Assembly (NCBI GenBank): GCA_025934775.1
Contig: JAICWO010000003.1
Span: 1 to 64,000 of the forward strand
DNA length: 64,000 nt
Source of the DNA: Gemmatimonadaceae bacterium
Lineage (GTDB): Bacteria; Gemmatimonadota; Gemmatimonadetes; Gemmatimonadales; Gemmatimonadaceae
Direction: 5' to 3'
A model generated the notes under the pieces. The model searched no databases, was not told the DNA's origin, and was given only the letters and a program-made list of their open reading frames with translations. This document shows, one piece after another, positions 34,443 through 43,504 of the stretch; the stretch's first letter is position 1; every line of letters begins with the position of its first letter. The position numbers were made by a program, and so were the translations under genes.

Positions 34443-35815
34443 TGGAGACCGCGTACAAGCCCAGTGTGCTCGTCGTGGACGACGAGACGGGCATTCTCGA
34501 TTCGCTGAACATCCTCCTGCGCAACGAAGGCTTCTCGCCGCAGTTGGCGCACGGCGGCAAAGCCGGCCTCGATCGTATTGGCGAGATGAGCCCCGACATC
34601 GTGCTCACGGACATTCGGATGCCGAACGTGTCGGGCGTGGAGATTCTCGCCGCGGCGCGCCAGAGCGATCCGGACGTGCCCGTGATCCTGATGACCGCCC
34701 AGGCCACGCTGCAGTCGGCGATGGCGGCGGTGAACGAGGGCGCGTTCTACTACATCCAGAAGCCGTTCCGCAACGACGAATTGGTGGCGATCCTCAAGCG
34801 CGCCGCCGAGCATCGCAAGCTGCGCGTCGAAAACAAATCGCTCAAGCAGGCGATTCGGCGGCACGAGCATCAAGGCATATCCCGTCCAGTCGGCAACGCC
34901 AAGCCGTGGCTCGAGGTGCTCCGCCTCGTCGAGACGGTCGCGCCGACGGATTCCACGGTGCTCATCCAGGGCGAGTCGGGAACGGGCAAGGAAGTCGTGG
35001 CGCGCTACATCCACGAGCTCTCATCGCGCGTCGACGGCCCGTTCCTCTCGATCAACTGCGGCGCGCTCCCCGAGTCGCTGCTCGAGAGCGAGCTGTTCGG
35101 CCACGTGAAGGGCTCGTTCACCGGCGCGGTGCGCGACAAGCTGGGCCTCTTCGGCGCGTCGTCCAAGGGCACGTTCTTCCTCGACGAGATCGGCGAGACG
35201 ACGCCGGCGACGCAGGTGAAGCTGCTCCGCGCGCTCCAGCATCGCGAGGTGATTCCCGTCGGCTCGACGGAGGCGGTGGCCGTCGATACGCGGGTCGTCG
35301 CGGCGACGAACCGCGATCTGGACGAGGAGATCCGCGCCGGAAATTTCCGGAGCGATCTGTACTATCGGCTCAACGTGATCGCGGTGCACCTGCCGCCGCT
35401 CCGCCAGCGCCGCGACGACATCCCGCTGCTCGCCGCGCACTTTCTCGCCCGGCTCGGCGCCGCGCGGAACGAGGCACCCAAACGGTTGAGCGACGCCGCG
35501 CTCGAGGCATGCCTCGACTACACTTGGCCGGGCAACGTCCGTGAGTTAGAGAATGCTCTTGAGCGTTCTGTCATTTTGACGACCAGCGACGAGATCCCGG
35601 TATCCGCGTTGCCCGACCGCGTGACGGAGCGGCGCGCCGAGGCGCTCGTGTCGACCCGTACCCCGCCGAACCCGACGCTCGAGGCGGTCGAGCGCGCGTA
35701 CATCATGTGGGTGCTCCAGAGCGAGAACGGCAACAAGTCGCGCGCGGCCGAAGTCCTGGGTATCGACCCGTCGACGCTCTACCGCAAGCTCTCGCGGTAC
35801 GGACTCGAGGCGTGA
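34442..35815 (+). CDS. pilR: Sigma-54-dependent response regulator PilR
   Basis: 457 aa. The receiver domain has phospho-acceptor Asp57 (LTDIRMPN) and Lys107; the AAA+ domain (about 145-370) has Walker A GESGTGKE (177-184) and the sigma-54 contact loop as GSFTGA (224-229), one residue off the usual GAFTGA; a Fis-type HTH ends the protein (AAEVLGIDPSTLYRKLSRYG). It activates sigma-54 promoters when phosphorylated by PilS. It is coupled to pilS, and its stop overlaps the following GT gene start (GTGA). A candidate sigma-54 promoter before pilA supports the PilR name. Confidence 0.9.
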   Translation: METAYKPSVLVVDDETGILDSLNILLRNEGFSPQLAHGGKAGLDRIGEMSPDIVLTDIRMPNVSGVEILAAARQSDPDVPVILMTAQATLQSAMAAVNEGAFYYIQKPFRNDELVAILKRAAEHRKLRVENKSLKQAIRRHEHQGISRPVGNAKPWLEVLRLVETVAPTDSTVLIQGESGTGKEVVARYIHELSSRVDGPFLSINCGALPESLLESELFGHVKGSFTGAVRDKLGLFGASSKGTFFLDEIGETTPATQVKLLRALQHREVIPVGSTEAVAVDTRVVAATNRDLDEEIRAGNFRSDLYYRLNVIAVHLPPLRQRRDDIPLLAAHFLARLGAARNEAPKRLSDAALEACLDYTWPGNVRELENALERSVILTTSDEIPVSALPDRVTERRAEALVSTRTPPNPTLEAVERAYIMWVLQSENGNKSRAAEVLGIDPSTLYRKLSRYGLEA

Positions 35816-37386
35816 CGCGTACGGTGGCCGCGGCATGGCATGCAGTCGAACGGCGTCCGGCGCTCGTCGCGGCCGCCGTCGCGGCGGGCGTGCTCGCGAT
35901 CGCGCTCGCCGCGATCGATACGCTGCCGGTCGGCGTCGTGCACGACGACGGGATGTACGTGGTGCTCGCGAAGTCCATCGCCACAGGCCACGGCTATCGC
36001 TGGCTGCATCTGCCCGGCGCGCCCGCGGCCACGCACTTCCCGCCCGGCTACCCGCTGCTGCTCGCGCTGGTCTGGTGGGTGCTGCCGGCGTTTCCCGCGA
36101 ACGTGATTGCGTTCAAGGCGCTCAACGCGGTGCTGCTCGCGGTCGCCGCGTGCGCGCTCGTGCTGCTCGCGCACCAGCGCTTCGAGTTCACGGTCGCCTG
36201 GTCCGCGTGCGCGGCCGCGATCGGCTGCGCGAGTGTGCCGTCGCTCGTATTGAGCTCCCTCGTCATGTCGGAGACGCTGTTCCTCGCGCTCGTCGTGCTC
36301 ACGCTGCTCGTCGCCGAGCAGGTGAACGACGCGGCTCGGTCCGTACCGCGCGCGACTGCGCTCGGCGTGCTCGCCGCGGTGGTGGTGCTCGTTCGCACCC
36401 ACGGCATCGCGCTCGCCGCGGCGATTGCGATCGCGCTCTTCCTCCGCGGCCGCATGCGCGCGCTCGCCGCGTTCGCGATCGTCTTCGCGATCGGCATCGC
36501 GCCGTGGGAGATCTGGGAGACGCTGCATGCCGCGTCCGTCCCGCTCGCGGTCCGCGGTGACTACGGCAGCTACAGCGGTTGGCTCGCGCACGGCTTCGCG
36601 ACGAATGGACTCGGCTTGGCGTCGAGAACACTCGCGCGCACGACGACGGAGATATTCGCCGCGCTCACGGCGCTGGTTGGCGCCGGGCTCCCCGGCGTCG
36701 CGCGACTCGTCAGCGGCGCCAGCGTGCTCGCGCTCGCGATTCTCGGAGGCGTTCGTGCGTGGGCGAGTGCCCGTGTGACCGTGGCGTTCATCGGATTGTA
36801 CATGGCCATAGTCCTTCTATGGCCTTTCACGCCGGCGCGCTTTCTCTGGGCCGTCTGGCCGCTGATCGTGCTGCTCGCGATGCGCGGCGCGCGCGCGATT
36901 CTCGAATGGAATCCCTCGCGGCCGGCGTGGCGCGTATCGCGCGGGCTTGCCGTCGCGTGTGCGCTCGCGACGGTCGTAGGCTACGCCACATACACGGCGC
37001 GCGGATATCGCGGGCGCTGGTGGTCGAGTATTCCGCGACAGATGGCGTTCGCGGTGCGGCCGCTCGTGCAGTGGACGTCGCAGCACACGCGCCCGGGCGA
37101 CGTCGTCGCGTCGAACGCCGAGCTGCTCGTGTATCTCTACGCGGACCGTGCCTCGGTGCCCGCGACGGCCCTCTCGGTCAACGACTACTTCCATGCGCCG
37201 AGCGCGTCGGCCAGCGCGGCGGCGCTCCGTGACATTTTGCGCGCGTATCACGTCGATGCGGTGGCGATCGTGGCCAACGACTCGCTCGCCGCGGCGGCGC
37301 GTGCGATGGCGGCGATGCGTCCGCCGCAGCTCGTCTTGCGCGATTCCATTCCGAACGGCTTGATCCTCACCTCCGCTCTCCGATGA
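35812..37386 (+). CDS. GT39/ArnT-like membrane glycosyltransferase
   Basis: 524 aa with about 11-12 membrane helices in the N-terminal 390 residues and a soluble C-terminal part. The first extracytoplasmic loop has VVHDDGMYVVLAKS, holding the conserved acidic pair of GT-C (PMT/ArnT/GT39) enzymes, and the later THFPPGYPLL is a GT-C loop typical of the family. Such enzymes transfer a sugar from a polyprenyl-phosphate donor in the periplasm. GTG start at 35812 coupled to pilR. With the GT2 and TMTC-like genes it may form a protein-glycosylation set; the acceptor is unknown. Confidence 0.72.
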   Translation: MTRTVAAAWHAVERRPALVAAAVAAGVLAIALAAIDTLPVGVVHDDGMYVVLAKSIATGHGYRWLHLPGAPAATHFPPGYPLLLALVWWVLPAFPANVIAFKALNAVLLAVAACALVLLAHQRFEFTVAWSACAAAIGCASVPSLVLSSLVMSETLFLALVVLTLLVAEQVNDAARSVPRATALGVLAAVVVLVRTHGIALAAAIAIALFLRGRMRALAAFAIVFAIGIAPWEIWETLHAASVPLAVRGDYGSYSGWLAHGFATNGLGLASRTLARTTTEIFAALTALVGAGLPGVARLVSGASVLALAILGGVRAWASARVTVAFIGLYMAIVLLWPFTPARFLWAVWPLIVLLAMRGARAILEWNPSRPAWRVSRGLAVACALATVVGYATYTARGYRGRWWSSIPRQMAFAVRPLVQWTSQHTRPGDVVASNAELLVYLYADRASVPATALSVNDYFHAPSASASAAALRDILRAYHVDAVAIVANDSLAAAARAMAAMRPPQLVLRDSIPNGLILTSALR

Positions 37387-38165
37387 CCGACCACGTGCCG
37401 CCCTCCGCGTCGCAGACGCCGTTGACGCGCACCTCACACATGCGCGCGCGCACGCCGCTCGATCCCGCGACGGTGCGCCTGTCCGTGCTCATGCCCGTGT
37501 ACAACGAGCGCGAGACGATCGACATCATCGTCGACCAGGTGCGCGCGACGCCCGTGGCGAAGGAGATCATCTGCGTCGACGACCATTCGACCGACGGGAC
37601 GCAGCAGGTGCTCGAGCAGCTCCTCGAGCAGGGAAGAATCGACAAGTTGTATCGCCATCCCGAGAACCGCGGCAAAGGCGCCGCGACGCGCCAAGCGCTC
37701 GAGATGTCGAGCGGCGACGTCGTGATCGTGCAGGACGCCGATCTCGAGTACGACCCCACCGACTGGCCGACGCTCCTCGAGCCGATCCTCGACGGCCGCG
37801 CCGACGCGTGCTTCGGCTCGCGATTCCTCGGCGGCCCGCACCGCGTCCTGTACTACTGGCATTCCGTCGGCAATCGCGCACTGACGACCTATAGCAATAT
37901 GCTCACGAACCTCAACCTCACCGACATGGAGACGTGCTACAAGGCGATCCGCGGCGACCTCGCGCGCTCGCTCTTGCCCAAGCTCACGTCGCAGCGGTTC
38001 GGGTTCGAGCCGGAGATCACGGCGCGCCTCGCGCACGCCGACGCACGCATCTTCGAGGTGCCGATCAGCTACTCCGGCCGCACGTACGCCGAGGGCAAGA
38101 AGATCAACTGGCGCGACGGCGTCGCCGCCTTCTGGCACATCACCAAGTACAATCTGTTCGGATGA
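37383..38165 (+). CDS. GT2 family glycosyltransferase (polyprenyl-phosphate sugar synthase-like)
   Basis: 260 aa. A GT-A fold with SVLMPVYNERETIDIIV (nucleotide-sugar strand), VDDHSTDGT, and QDADLEYDP as the metal-binding DxD. It resembles dolichyl-phosphate mannose synthase (DPM1) and ArnC-like enzymes but lacks the C-terminal membrane helices, so it is probably peripheral. It would load a sugar onto a lipid phosphate carrier on the cytoplasmic side, providing the donor for the GT-C genes on either side. The start overlaps the upstream stop, and its stop overlaps the next ATG, both by 4 nt. Confidence 0.85.
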   Translation: MTDHVPPSASQTPLTRTSHMRARTPLDPATVRLSVLMPVYNERETIDIIVDQVRATPVAKEIICVDDHSTDGTQQVLEQLLEQGRIDKLYRHPENRGKGAATRQALEMSSGDVVIVQDADLEYDPTDWPTLLEPILDGRADACFGSRFLGGPHRVLYYWHSVGNRALTTYSNMLTNLNLTDMETCYKAIRGDLARSLLPKLTSQRFGFEPEITARLAHADARIFEVPISYSGRTYAEGKKINWRDGVAAFWHITKYNLFG

Positions 38166-39940
38166 GTAATCTCTGGCGTCGCTACTCCGGGCTCGCGATC
38201 GCGCTGCTCGCGCTCGCATCGTCGGGCGTGAGCATCGTGAACTGGTTCACGTACGACGATCGGTACGTGATCGAGCTGAACCCGACGATGGCACAAGGCC
38301 TCCGCCATCTCTGGCGCGTTTTCGCCGAACCGTACTGGCCGAGGCTGTACGGCGGCGACGGCTACCGGCCGCTCACGATCTTCGCGTTCCGCCTCGAGGA
38401 GGTGCTCGGCCACGGGATTCCGATGCCGTTCCACGCGGTGAACATCCTCCTCTACGCGATCGTGTCGGTGCTGGTCTTCGCGCTCGCCAAGCGAATCCTT
38501 CCGTTCTGGGCGGCATGGGTCGTCGCGGCGTGCTTCGCCGTGCATCCCGTGCACGTGGAGGCGGTCGCGAACGTCGTTGGACAATCGGAGCTGTGGGTCG
38601 CGCTCTTCACGCTGCCGGCGATCACGCTGTATCTGCGCGACCGCATGCAAGGAAGGCTGGAGGGCCGCACGATCGCGGCGATTCTCGCCCTCTACGCGGC
38701 GGCGTGCTTCTCCAAAGAGCACGGGATCGTGCTCCCGGCGATTCTCGCCGCGGCCGAGCTGCTGTTCGTCCGCGATCACGGATCGATTCGCGCCCGGGCG
38801 CGCGCGCTGCGGCCGTTCTATCTCGCGCTCGCGGGTTTCGCGATCGCGTTCGTCGCGGTGCGGGCCGCGGTGCTCACCGACCACGGCCTCGGCGGCTTCG
38901 CGCCGTTCACGCCATTCAGCTCGCTGCACATCTCCGCGCGCGATCGCATTCTCACCGCGGTCACCGTCGTGCCGCAGTGGGTGCGGCTGCTGCTCTGGCC
39001 CGCGCACCTCGCCTCCGAGTGGGGACCGCCGGGGATCGAGATCGCGCAGGGCTTTAGCATTTCACAAATTCCCGGCGCGTTGCTCCTCGTCGCGGTGCTC
39101 GGCCTGGGGATCGCGCTCTGGCGCACCCGCCCGGTGATCAGCTTTGGCATCGCGGTGCTCGTCGCCGCGCTCCTGCCGTCGAGCAATTTCATTCTGCCGG
39201 CGGGCATCGTGCTCGCCGAGCGGACGCTGTTCCTGCCGAGTGTGGGCGCGATGATCGTGGTCGGTGGGATCCTGGAGTGGATCGCCGACGCGGCGCGCGC
39301 GAACGGTTCGGACATGGCGCGCGTCGCGCGACTCGCCGCGGTCGCCTGCGCGGTCGTGTTGATCGCCGGCGCCGCCAAGAGCTGGACTCGGAGCACCGTG
39401 TGGCGCGACAACGACACGCTCTTCGCGAACACGATTCGCGACGTGCCCGATTCGTACCGCGCGCATTACATGTATGGCGCGTGGTTGTTCGAGCGGAAGC
39501 AGAAGCGGCTCGCCGAGGCGCAGTATCTTCGGGCGCTCGCGCTGTTTCCGTACGATCCGAATCTCTCATTCAACCTTGCGGAACAGTATCGGATCACCGG
39601 CATCTGCAAGGCTGCTGTGCCGCTCTATAAATGGACGTATGACGTGGACCCCGAATTCCCGATGGGCCACACCGAGTACTCATGGTGTCTGCTCAACCTG
39701 GGTCGCTACGCCGAAGCGAAGCGCCAGGCGCTCCTGGCGGTGGGTGCGGGCGGTGAGCTTCCGCGGCTTCGCGGAATGATCCATTCCGCCGATTCGGCCA
39801 TGGTTGCCGATGCTCGGAAGGGGATCGGCCGGTCCGTGGCGCTGGCTGGCACGCCTAGCAATCTGCCAGAGTCCGTGCAAAAGACGGCAGAAACCCCCCG
39901 GGGTGCCGCCGGCGCGCCGCTTCACAAACCGTTGCAGTAG
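38162..39940 (+). CDS. TMTC-like membrane O-mannosyltransferase with TPR tail
   Basis: 592 aa. About ten membrane helices (to about residue 415) contain the acidic first loop FTYDDRYVI and the HPVHVEAVANVVGQSELW motif of the DUF1736/TMTC family. A periplasmic C-terminal helical tail has TPR-like pairs (YMYGAWLFERKQKRLAEAQY, TEYSWCLLNLGRYAEAKRQA). TMTC proteins transfer mannose to proteins. The ATG at 38162 overlaps the GT2 stop. It is followed directly by the pilA promoter region, so pilin or another secreted protein is a plausible acceptor. The final 50 residues are low in recognisable order. Confidence 0.75.
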   Translation: MSNLWRRYSGLAIALLALASSGVSIVNWFTYDDRYVIELNPTMAQGLRHLWRVFAEPYWPRLYGGDGYRPLTIFAFRLEEVLGHGIPMPFHAVNILLYAIVSVLVFALAKRILPFWAAWVVAACFAVHPVHVEAVANVVGQSELWVALFTLPAITLYLRDRMQGRLEGRTIAAILALYAAACFSKEHGIVLPAILAAAELLFVRDHGSIRARARALRPFYLALAGFAIAFVAVRAAVLTDHGLGGFAPFTPFSSLHISARDRILTAVTVVPQWVRLLLWPAHLASEWGPPGIEIAQGFSISQIPGALLLVAVLGLGIALWRTRPVISFGIAVLVAALLPSSNFILPAGIVLAERTLFLPSVGAMIVVGGILEWIADAARANGSDMARVARLAAVACAVVLIAGAAKSWTRSTVWRDNDTLFANTIRDVPDSYRAHYMYGAWLFERKQKRLAEAQYLRALALFPYDPNLSFNLAEQYRITGICKAAVPLYKWTYDVDPEFPMGHTEYSWCLLNLGRYAEAKRQALLAVGAGGELPRLRGMIHSADSAMVADARKGIGRSVALAGTPSNLPESVQKTAETPRGAAGAPLHKPLQ

Positions 39941-39967
39941 AAGCACTTGTCACGGTACTGCCCGCCA

Positions 39968-39983
39968 CGGCCCGGCCGTTGCC
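39968..39983 (+). promoter_or_regulatory. Candidate sigma-54 promoter of pilA
   Basis: CGGCCCG, four bases, TTGCC matches the consensus TGGCACG-N4-TTGCW in 9 of 12 positions with the GG (-24) and GC (-12) at the right distance. It lies 66 bp before the pilA start. PilR, encoded 4 kb upstream, is a sigma-54 activator. Confidence 0.45.
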
Positions 39984-40048
39984 TTTCCCCTCGTCGTCGT
40001 ACCCTGTCCACCCTAGGGCCCCACACCCTCTTTCCTGGGAAAGAACAC

Positions 40049-40429
40049 ATGCTCAAACTGCGCAAGGGTTTCACGCTGATCGAGCTTCTGATCGTCGTCG
40101 TGATCATCGGCATCCTGGCCGCGATCGCGATCCCGAAGTTCGCGAACACGAAGTCGAAGGCGTACATCACGGCCATGAAGTCGGATCTTCGTAACCTCGT
40201 CACGGCCGAAGAGGCGTACTTCTCCGACAGCTCGTCGTACACCACGAACACGGGCCTCCTGAAGTTCCAGAGCTCGACGGGCGTGAACTCGCCGGCGATC
40301 ACGACCTACGCGGGCGCCTGGTCCGCCACGGTCACGCACACGCAGCTCACCGGCCAGTCGTGCGGCATCGGCGTGAACACGACCAACCCGCTCGGCACGG
40401 GCAACGACGGCGAGCCGGTTTGTAAGTAA
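40049..40429 (+). CDS. pilA: Type IV pilin PilA
   Basis: 126 aa, a short type IVa-style pilin. The leader is MLKLRKG, cut by prepilin peptidase after Gly7; the mature protein begins FTLIELLIVVVIIGILAAIA with Glu at position 5. The globular part (about 90 aa) ends in a disulfide candidate between Cys near 108 and the penultimate Cys. The ATG at 40049 follows GGGAAAG at good spacing; the longer frame from 39947 is rejected. It is followed by a very strong terminator, as expected for an abundant transcript. It is the main subunit of the pilus built by the downstream genes. Confidence 0.95.
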   Translation: MLKLRKGFTLIELLIVVVIIGILAAIAIPKFANTKSKAYITAMKSDLRNLVTAEEAYFSDSSSYTTNTGLLKFQSSTGVNSPAITTYAGAWSATVTHTQLTGQSCGIGVNTTNPLGTGNDGEPVCK

Positions 40430-40444
40430 GCGTTCGTCAGTCAA

Positions 40445-40486
40445 CAACGAGCCCGGTGGCCTTCGCCACCGGGCTCGTTGTTTTTT
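40445..40486 (+). terminator. Strong intrinsic terminator after pilA
   Basis: CAACGAGCCCGGTGGC (40445-40460) pairs perfectly over 16 bp with 40465-40480 around the loop CTTC, followed by six T (40481-40486). Confidence 0.95.
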
Positions 40487-40582
40487 GGGCTGGAATGTTT
40501 CGAGCCGGCACGTGATTGTTCAGGCACAGGAAACTTTGATGCCGGCGACCGCCTGCCGCACCGCCATCCTTTTGGAGAATTC

Positions 40583-40954
40583 ATGCGCCGACTGCTCATC
40601 TTCGCCGCCATCGCCACCGTCTTCGGATGCGGCGGCGACAGCGTTCTCGGGCCGGTGCAGACGGTCGATGGCGAATGGACCGGCACGCAGAGCGGCTACA
40701 ACATGTCGCTCAACATGAGCCAGTCGGACTCGATCGTGACCGGCACCGCCGCGATCGTCGGCGTCGCCGGCGCGCTCCAAGGCTCGATCAATGGCGTGTT
40801 CAAGTACCCGAATCTCTCGATCACGATCAACGTCGACCAGTTCGAGCCGGTCGTGTACACGGGGACTATGTCGCAGGTCCAGGCGAAGATCCAAGGGCAC
40901 CTCGACGGCTCCGGGTTCACCAACACCGAGATCGACGTCGCTCGACACAATTAG
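40583..40954 (+). CDS. Small lipoprotein in the pilus locus
   Basis: 123 aa. GGAG precedes the ATG. The signal ends in FGCGGDS, a lipobox-like site (FGC) with Cys at 16. The mature part is beta-rich (VDGEWTGTQSGYNMSLNMSQ, with a repeated alternation of polar and hydrophobic residues) and resembles a small lipocalin-like or beta-sandwich fold. It is similar in size and layout to the lipoprotein at 16138. The region before pilV suggests a pilus-associated role, but no motif proves it. Confidence 0.6.
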   Translation: MRRLLIFAAIATVFGCGGDSVLGPVQTVDGEWTGTQSGYNMSLNMSQSDSIVTGTAAIVGVAGALQGSINGVFKYPNLSITINVDQFEPVVYTGTMSQVQAKIQGHLDGSGFTNTEIDVARHN

Positions 40955-41033
40955 GTGGTAGAGCCGGACGCGCGCCCGCGCAATGCGGCGCGCGTACGCG
41001 CAACGCGGTGATGCCACACCGACCGCCGGGCCG

Positions 41034-41423
41034 ATGTACCATCGGCTCGTGCGAAAACACTCATATCGCCGCCCCCGTCCGGGTCGCCGCCGCGGCTTCA
41101 CACTCGTCGAGCTCCTCGTCGCGGTCGTACTGATCGACATCGGCGTATTGGCGCTGGTCGCCGAGAGCGCGGTGCTCGTGCGCAAGCGCAACGAGCTGAC
41201 CGCGCGGGCGGTGGCCGCGCGCCTGGCGAGCGATCGCGTCCAGACGCTCGCGGCATTCCGGTGTACGCCGGCTGCCGGCGCGCAGACCGATCCTCCTGGT
41301 GTGCGCGAGACGTGGAGCGTGTCGCCCGTGTCGAATCGCGTGCGCGAAGTGCGCGACAGCGTCGCGTTCGACGCCGGCGGCACCACGCACGCCGTCGTTC
41401 TCCGCACGCGGCTCTCATGCTGA
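41034..41423 (+). CDS. Minor prepilin, PilV-like
   Basis: 129 aa. A long basic leader (MYHRLVRKHSYRRPRPGRRR then Gly21) ends at the prepilin peptidase site, followed by FTLVELLVAVVLIDIGVLAL with Glu at mature position 5. The C-terminal half is short and polar. Leader length varies between start choices; ATG 41034 is used, with GTG 41049 as an alternative. It overlaps the next prepilin by 7 nt. It would join the pilus tip or initiation complex. Confidence 0.75.
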   Translation: MYHRLVRKHSYRRPRPGRRRGFTLVELLVAVVLIDIGVLALVAESAVLVRKRNELTARAVAARLASDRVQTLAAFRCTPAAGAQTDPPGVRETWSVSPVSNRVREVRDSVAFDAGGTTHAVVLRTRLSC

Positions 41424-42328
41424 CGCGCCGCGGCGCCACACTCATCGAGCTCATGATCGCACTCGGCGTCGCGAGCGTGGTGCTCGGCATCGTTGCATCA
41501 ATCAGCGTCCGCGAGCAGCGCGTCTTTGGAGATCTCGCCAACCAGGCGGCGGTGACCGGACAGCTTCGCGAGGCGGCGGCGGTGCTGCCGACGGATCTGC
41601 GCGCGATTTCGCCGGGCGCGGGGGATATCGCGGCCGGCGAGGCGCGCGACACGTCGCTGCAACTTCGCGGGACGATCGCGAGCGGCATTATCTGCGACAC
41701 GAGCGCCGGCGGCATCGTGCTGCCTCCAGCGGGAACTGGCGCGAACGCGTTCGCGAGCGGCACGTCGGCGATTCAAGCAGGCGACACCGTCTGGCTCTTT
41801 ACGCCGACACCGACGGACGAGATGTGGGCCCCGTATCGCGTGTCGTCGGTCGCGAGCGGGGCGCCATCCCAGTGCGCGTCCGCTGGACCGGTGCTCGACG
41901 CGGCCACGCGCACCCATTCGCGCACCGTGCTCACGCTCGCGAACCCGCCCTCGAGCACTGCGGCCGCGGTCGGCCTTCCGGTGCGCATCACGCGTCCGCT
42001 GCGCTACAGCTTGTATCGCGCGTCGGACGGCGCGTGGTACGTCGGCGAGCGCGATTGGAACGCGAGCACCCAGCGCTTCAACACGATTCAGCCGCTCGCC
42101 GGACCAATGCTGTCCGCGTCGCGCGGCGGGCTTGCATTTCAATACTTCGATTCACTCGGAACCCAGCTCGCCGCGCCAGTCGCGAATCCCGCCGGCGTCG
42201 CGATGATCCGCATCGTGCTCCGCGGCGAGACCCGTGACGCGGCGCGCGCGCTCGCGGTGGCGAAAGACATCGGCAAACCGACGACGGATTCCACAGCGAT
42301 GTCGCTCCTGCTCCACAATCGACGGTGA
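41417..42328 (+). CDS. Minor prepilin, PilW-like
   Basis: 303 aa. A short leader MLTRRG is cut before ATLIELMIALGVASVVLGI, with Glu at mature position 5. The large beta-rich C-terminal region with a late RITRPLRYSLYRASDGAWYV segment resembles PilW-type minor pilins. The start overlaps the PilV-like stop (ATGCTGA). The leading region of the longer frame from 41261 is rejected. Confidence 0.75.
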   Translation: MLTRRGATLIELMIALGVASVVLGIVASISVREQRVFGDLANQAAVTGQLREAAAVLPTDLRAISPGAGDIAAGEARDTSLQLRGTIASGIICDTSAGGIVLPPAGTGANAFASGTSAIQAGDTVWLFTPTPTDEMWAPYRVSSVASGAPSQCASAGPVLDAATRTHSRTVLTLANPPSSTAAAVGLPVRITRPLRYSLYRASDGAWYVGERDWNASTQRFNTIQPLAGPMLSASRGGLAFQYFDSLGTQLAAPVANPAGVAMIRIVLRGETRDAARALAVAKDIGKPTTDSTAMSLLLHNRR

Positions 42329-42335
42329 CGTTCCA

Positions 42336-43271
42336 TTGAGACGCGGCGTGGCTATTCTGGCGGCGCTGGCGCTGCTCAGTCTCACCGCGCTGCTCATCGC
42401 GGGCGCATTCGCGTCGTTGACACTCTCACAGCGCAGCACGCGCGGTGCTCGCGCCGACGAACTGCTCGTGGCGAGCGCGGACTACGCGCTCAACACCGTG
42501 CTGGCGTCACCGGCGCAGTACGGACTCAGCGAGCTCGCGTACGGCGCGTCGTCCACGTTCAGCATCCCCGTACCTGGGCCGGATCCGATTGGCGTCGCGG
42601 TCGCGGCCACGCGGCTCGGCGCCGGAACGCTCTGGCTCACCGCGGACGCATCGCTCGTTCGCGGCGACTCGGCGCATCGGCGCGTGAATCTCGTCGCGCG
42701 ATTCATCAGCGTTGGCGCGCTCCCGGGTGCACCGATCGAAGCGCGCGGCAACGTTCGGCTCGCGCACGGCATCACGTTCAGCTCCGACAGCGAGACTGAT
42801 CCGGACTGCGCCGCGGTCGCGGCGACTGTGATCGTCGGCCCGGGCGCGTCGGTCGCCAACCCTGACAGCATCGCAACCCGCGCTGACTCCACCGCCGCGG
42901 ACTCGGCAAGCTACTATCTCACCGCGTCGCAACTCGCGGCGCTGGATTCCGCCGGCGTGATCCACGTCCGCGGCGACACGACCATTTCCGGCGGGAGTCT
43001 GGACGGCGTGATGCTCGTGGACGGCGCGCTCGCCATCACCGGAAGCTGGATCGTGCGCGGGCTCGTCGTGGTTCGTGGCGCGGTTAACGCGGCGACCGGG
43101 ACGTTAACAGTGTCCGGCGCGATCATGTCGTTCGCGCCGCGCTCCGACACGCTGGCGATCGACATTGGCGCGGGCGCGATCACCTGGTCGCCGTGCACCG
43201 TGCAGCGCGCGCTTCGCCGCGCGCTCGGCGTTCGGCCCGTGCGCCTCCGAAGCTGGGCGGAGCTCTTCTAA
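42336..43271 (+). CDS. Minor prepilin-like protein, PilX/GspK-like
   Basis: 311 aa. MRRGVAILAALALLSLTALL is a prepilin-type N-terminus cut after Gly4, but mature position 5 is Ala, not Glu; loss of Glu5 is typical of PilX/GspK tip subunits. The rest is beta-rich, with a short parallel-helix-like stretch (HVRGDTTISGGSLDGVMLVD). The start is TTG 42336 (7 nt after the previous stop), with GTG 42348 as an alternative. It completes a three-gene minor pilin set. Confidence 0.65.
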   Translation: MRRGVAILAALALLSLTALLIAGAFASLTLSQRSTRGARADELLVASADYALNTVLASPAQYGLSELAYGASSTFSIPVPGPDPIGVAVAATRLGAGTLWLTADASLVRGDSAHRRVNLVARFISVGALPGAPIEARGNVRLAHGITFSSDSETDPDCAAVAATVIVGPGASVANPDSIATRADSTAADSASYYLTASQLAALDSAGVIHVRGDTTISGGSLDGVMLVDGALAITGSWIVRGLVVVRGAVNAATGTLTVSGAIMSFAPRSDTLAIDIGAGAITWSPCTVQRALRRALGVRPVRLRSWAELF

Positions 43272-43504
43272 AGCTTGTGATCAGTGTCACTTCCGTCGGT
43301 CCATGTTACCTGCTGCCGAGTCGGTCGTGTTCGGTGGGACAAGGGTAAGTGTGACCGACGCGAGGTCACCCGCCCAGCAGCATGGCGGTCGTTACGCGGA
43401 CACAATGACGGGTGCGGGATTGCCGGTGGCGCATGCGCGCCGTCGCGCTCCGTGCTCCAGTGTCCGCGCTCCGCCGTCCGTAACGTCCACCGGTTTGCCG
43501 TACC

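Noticed and set aside
39840-39860. TGGCACG at 39847 as the sigma-54 -24 element of pilA
   Set aside because: The following GC is 2 bp too close to the GG for a -24/-12 promoter; the site at 39968 has correct spacing.
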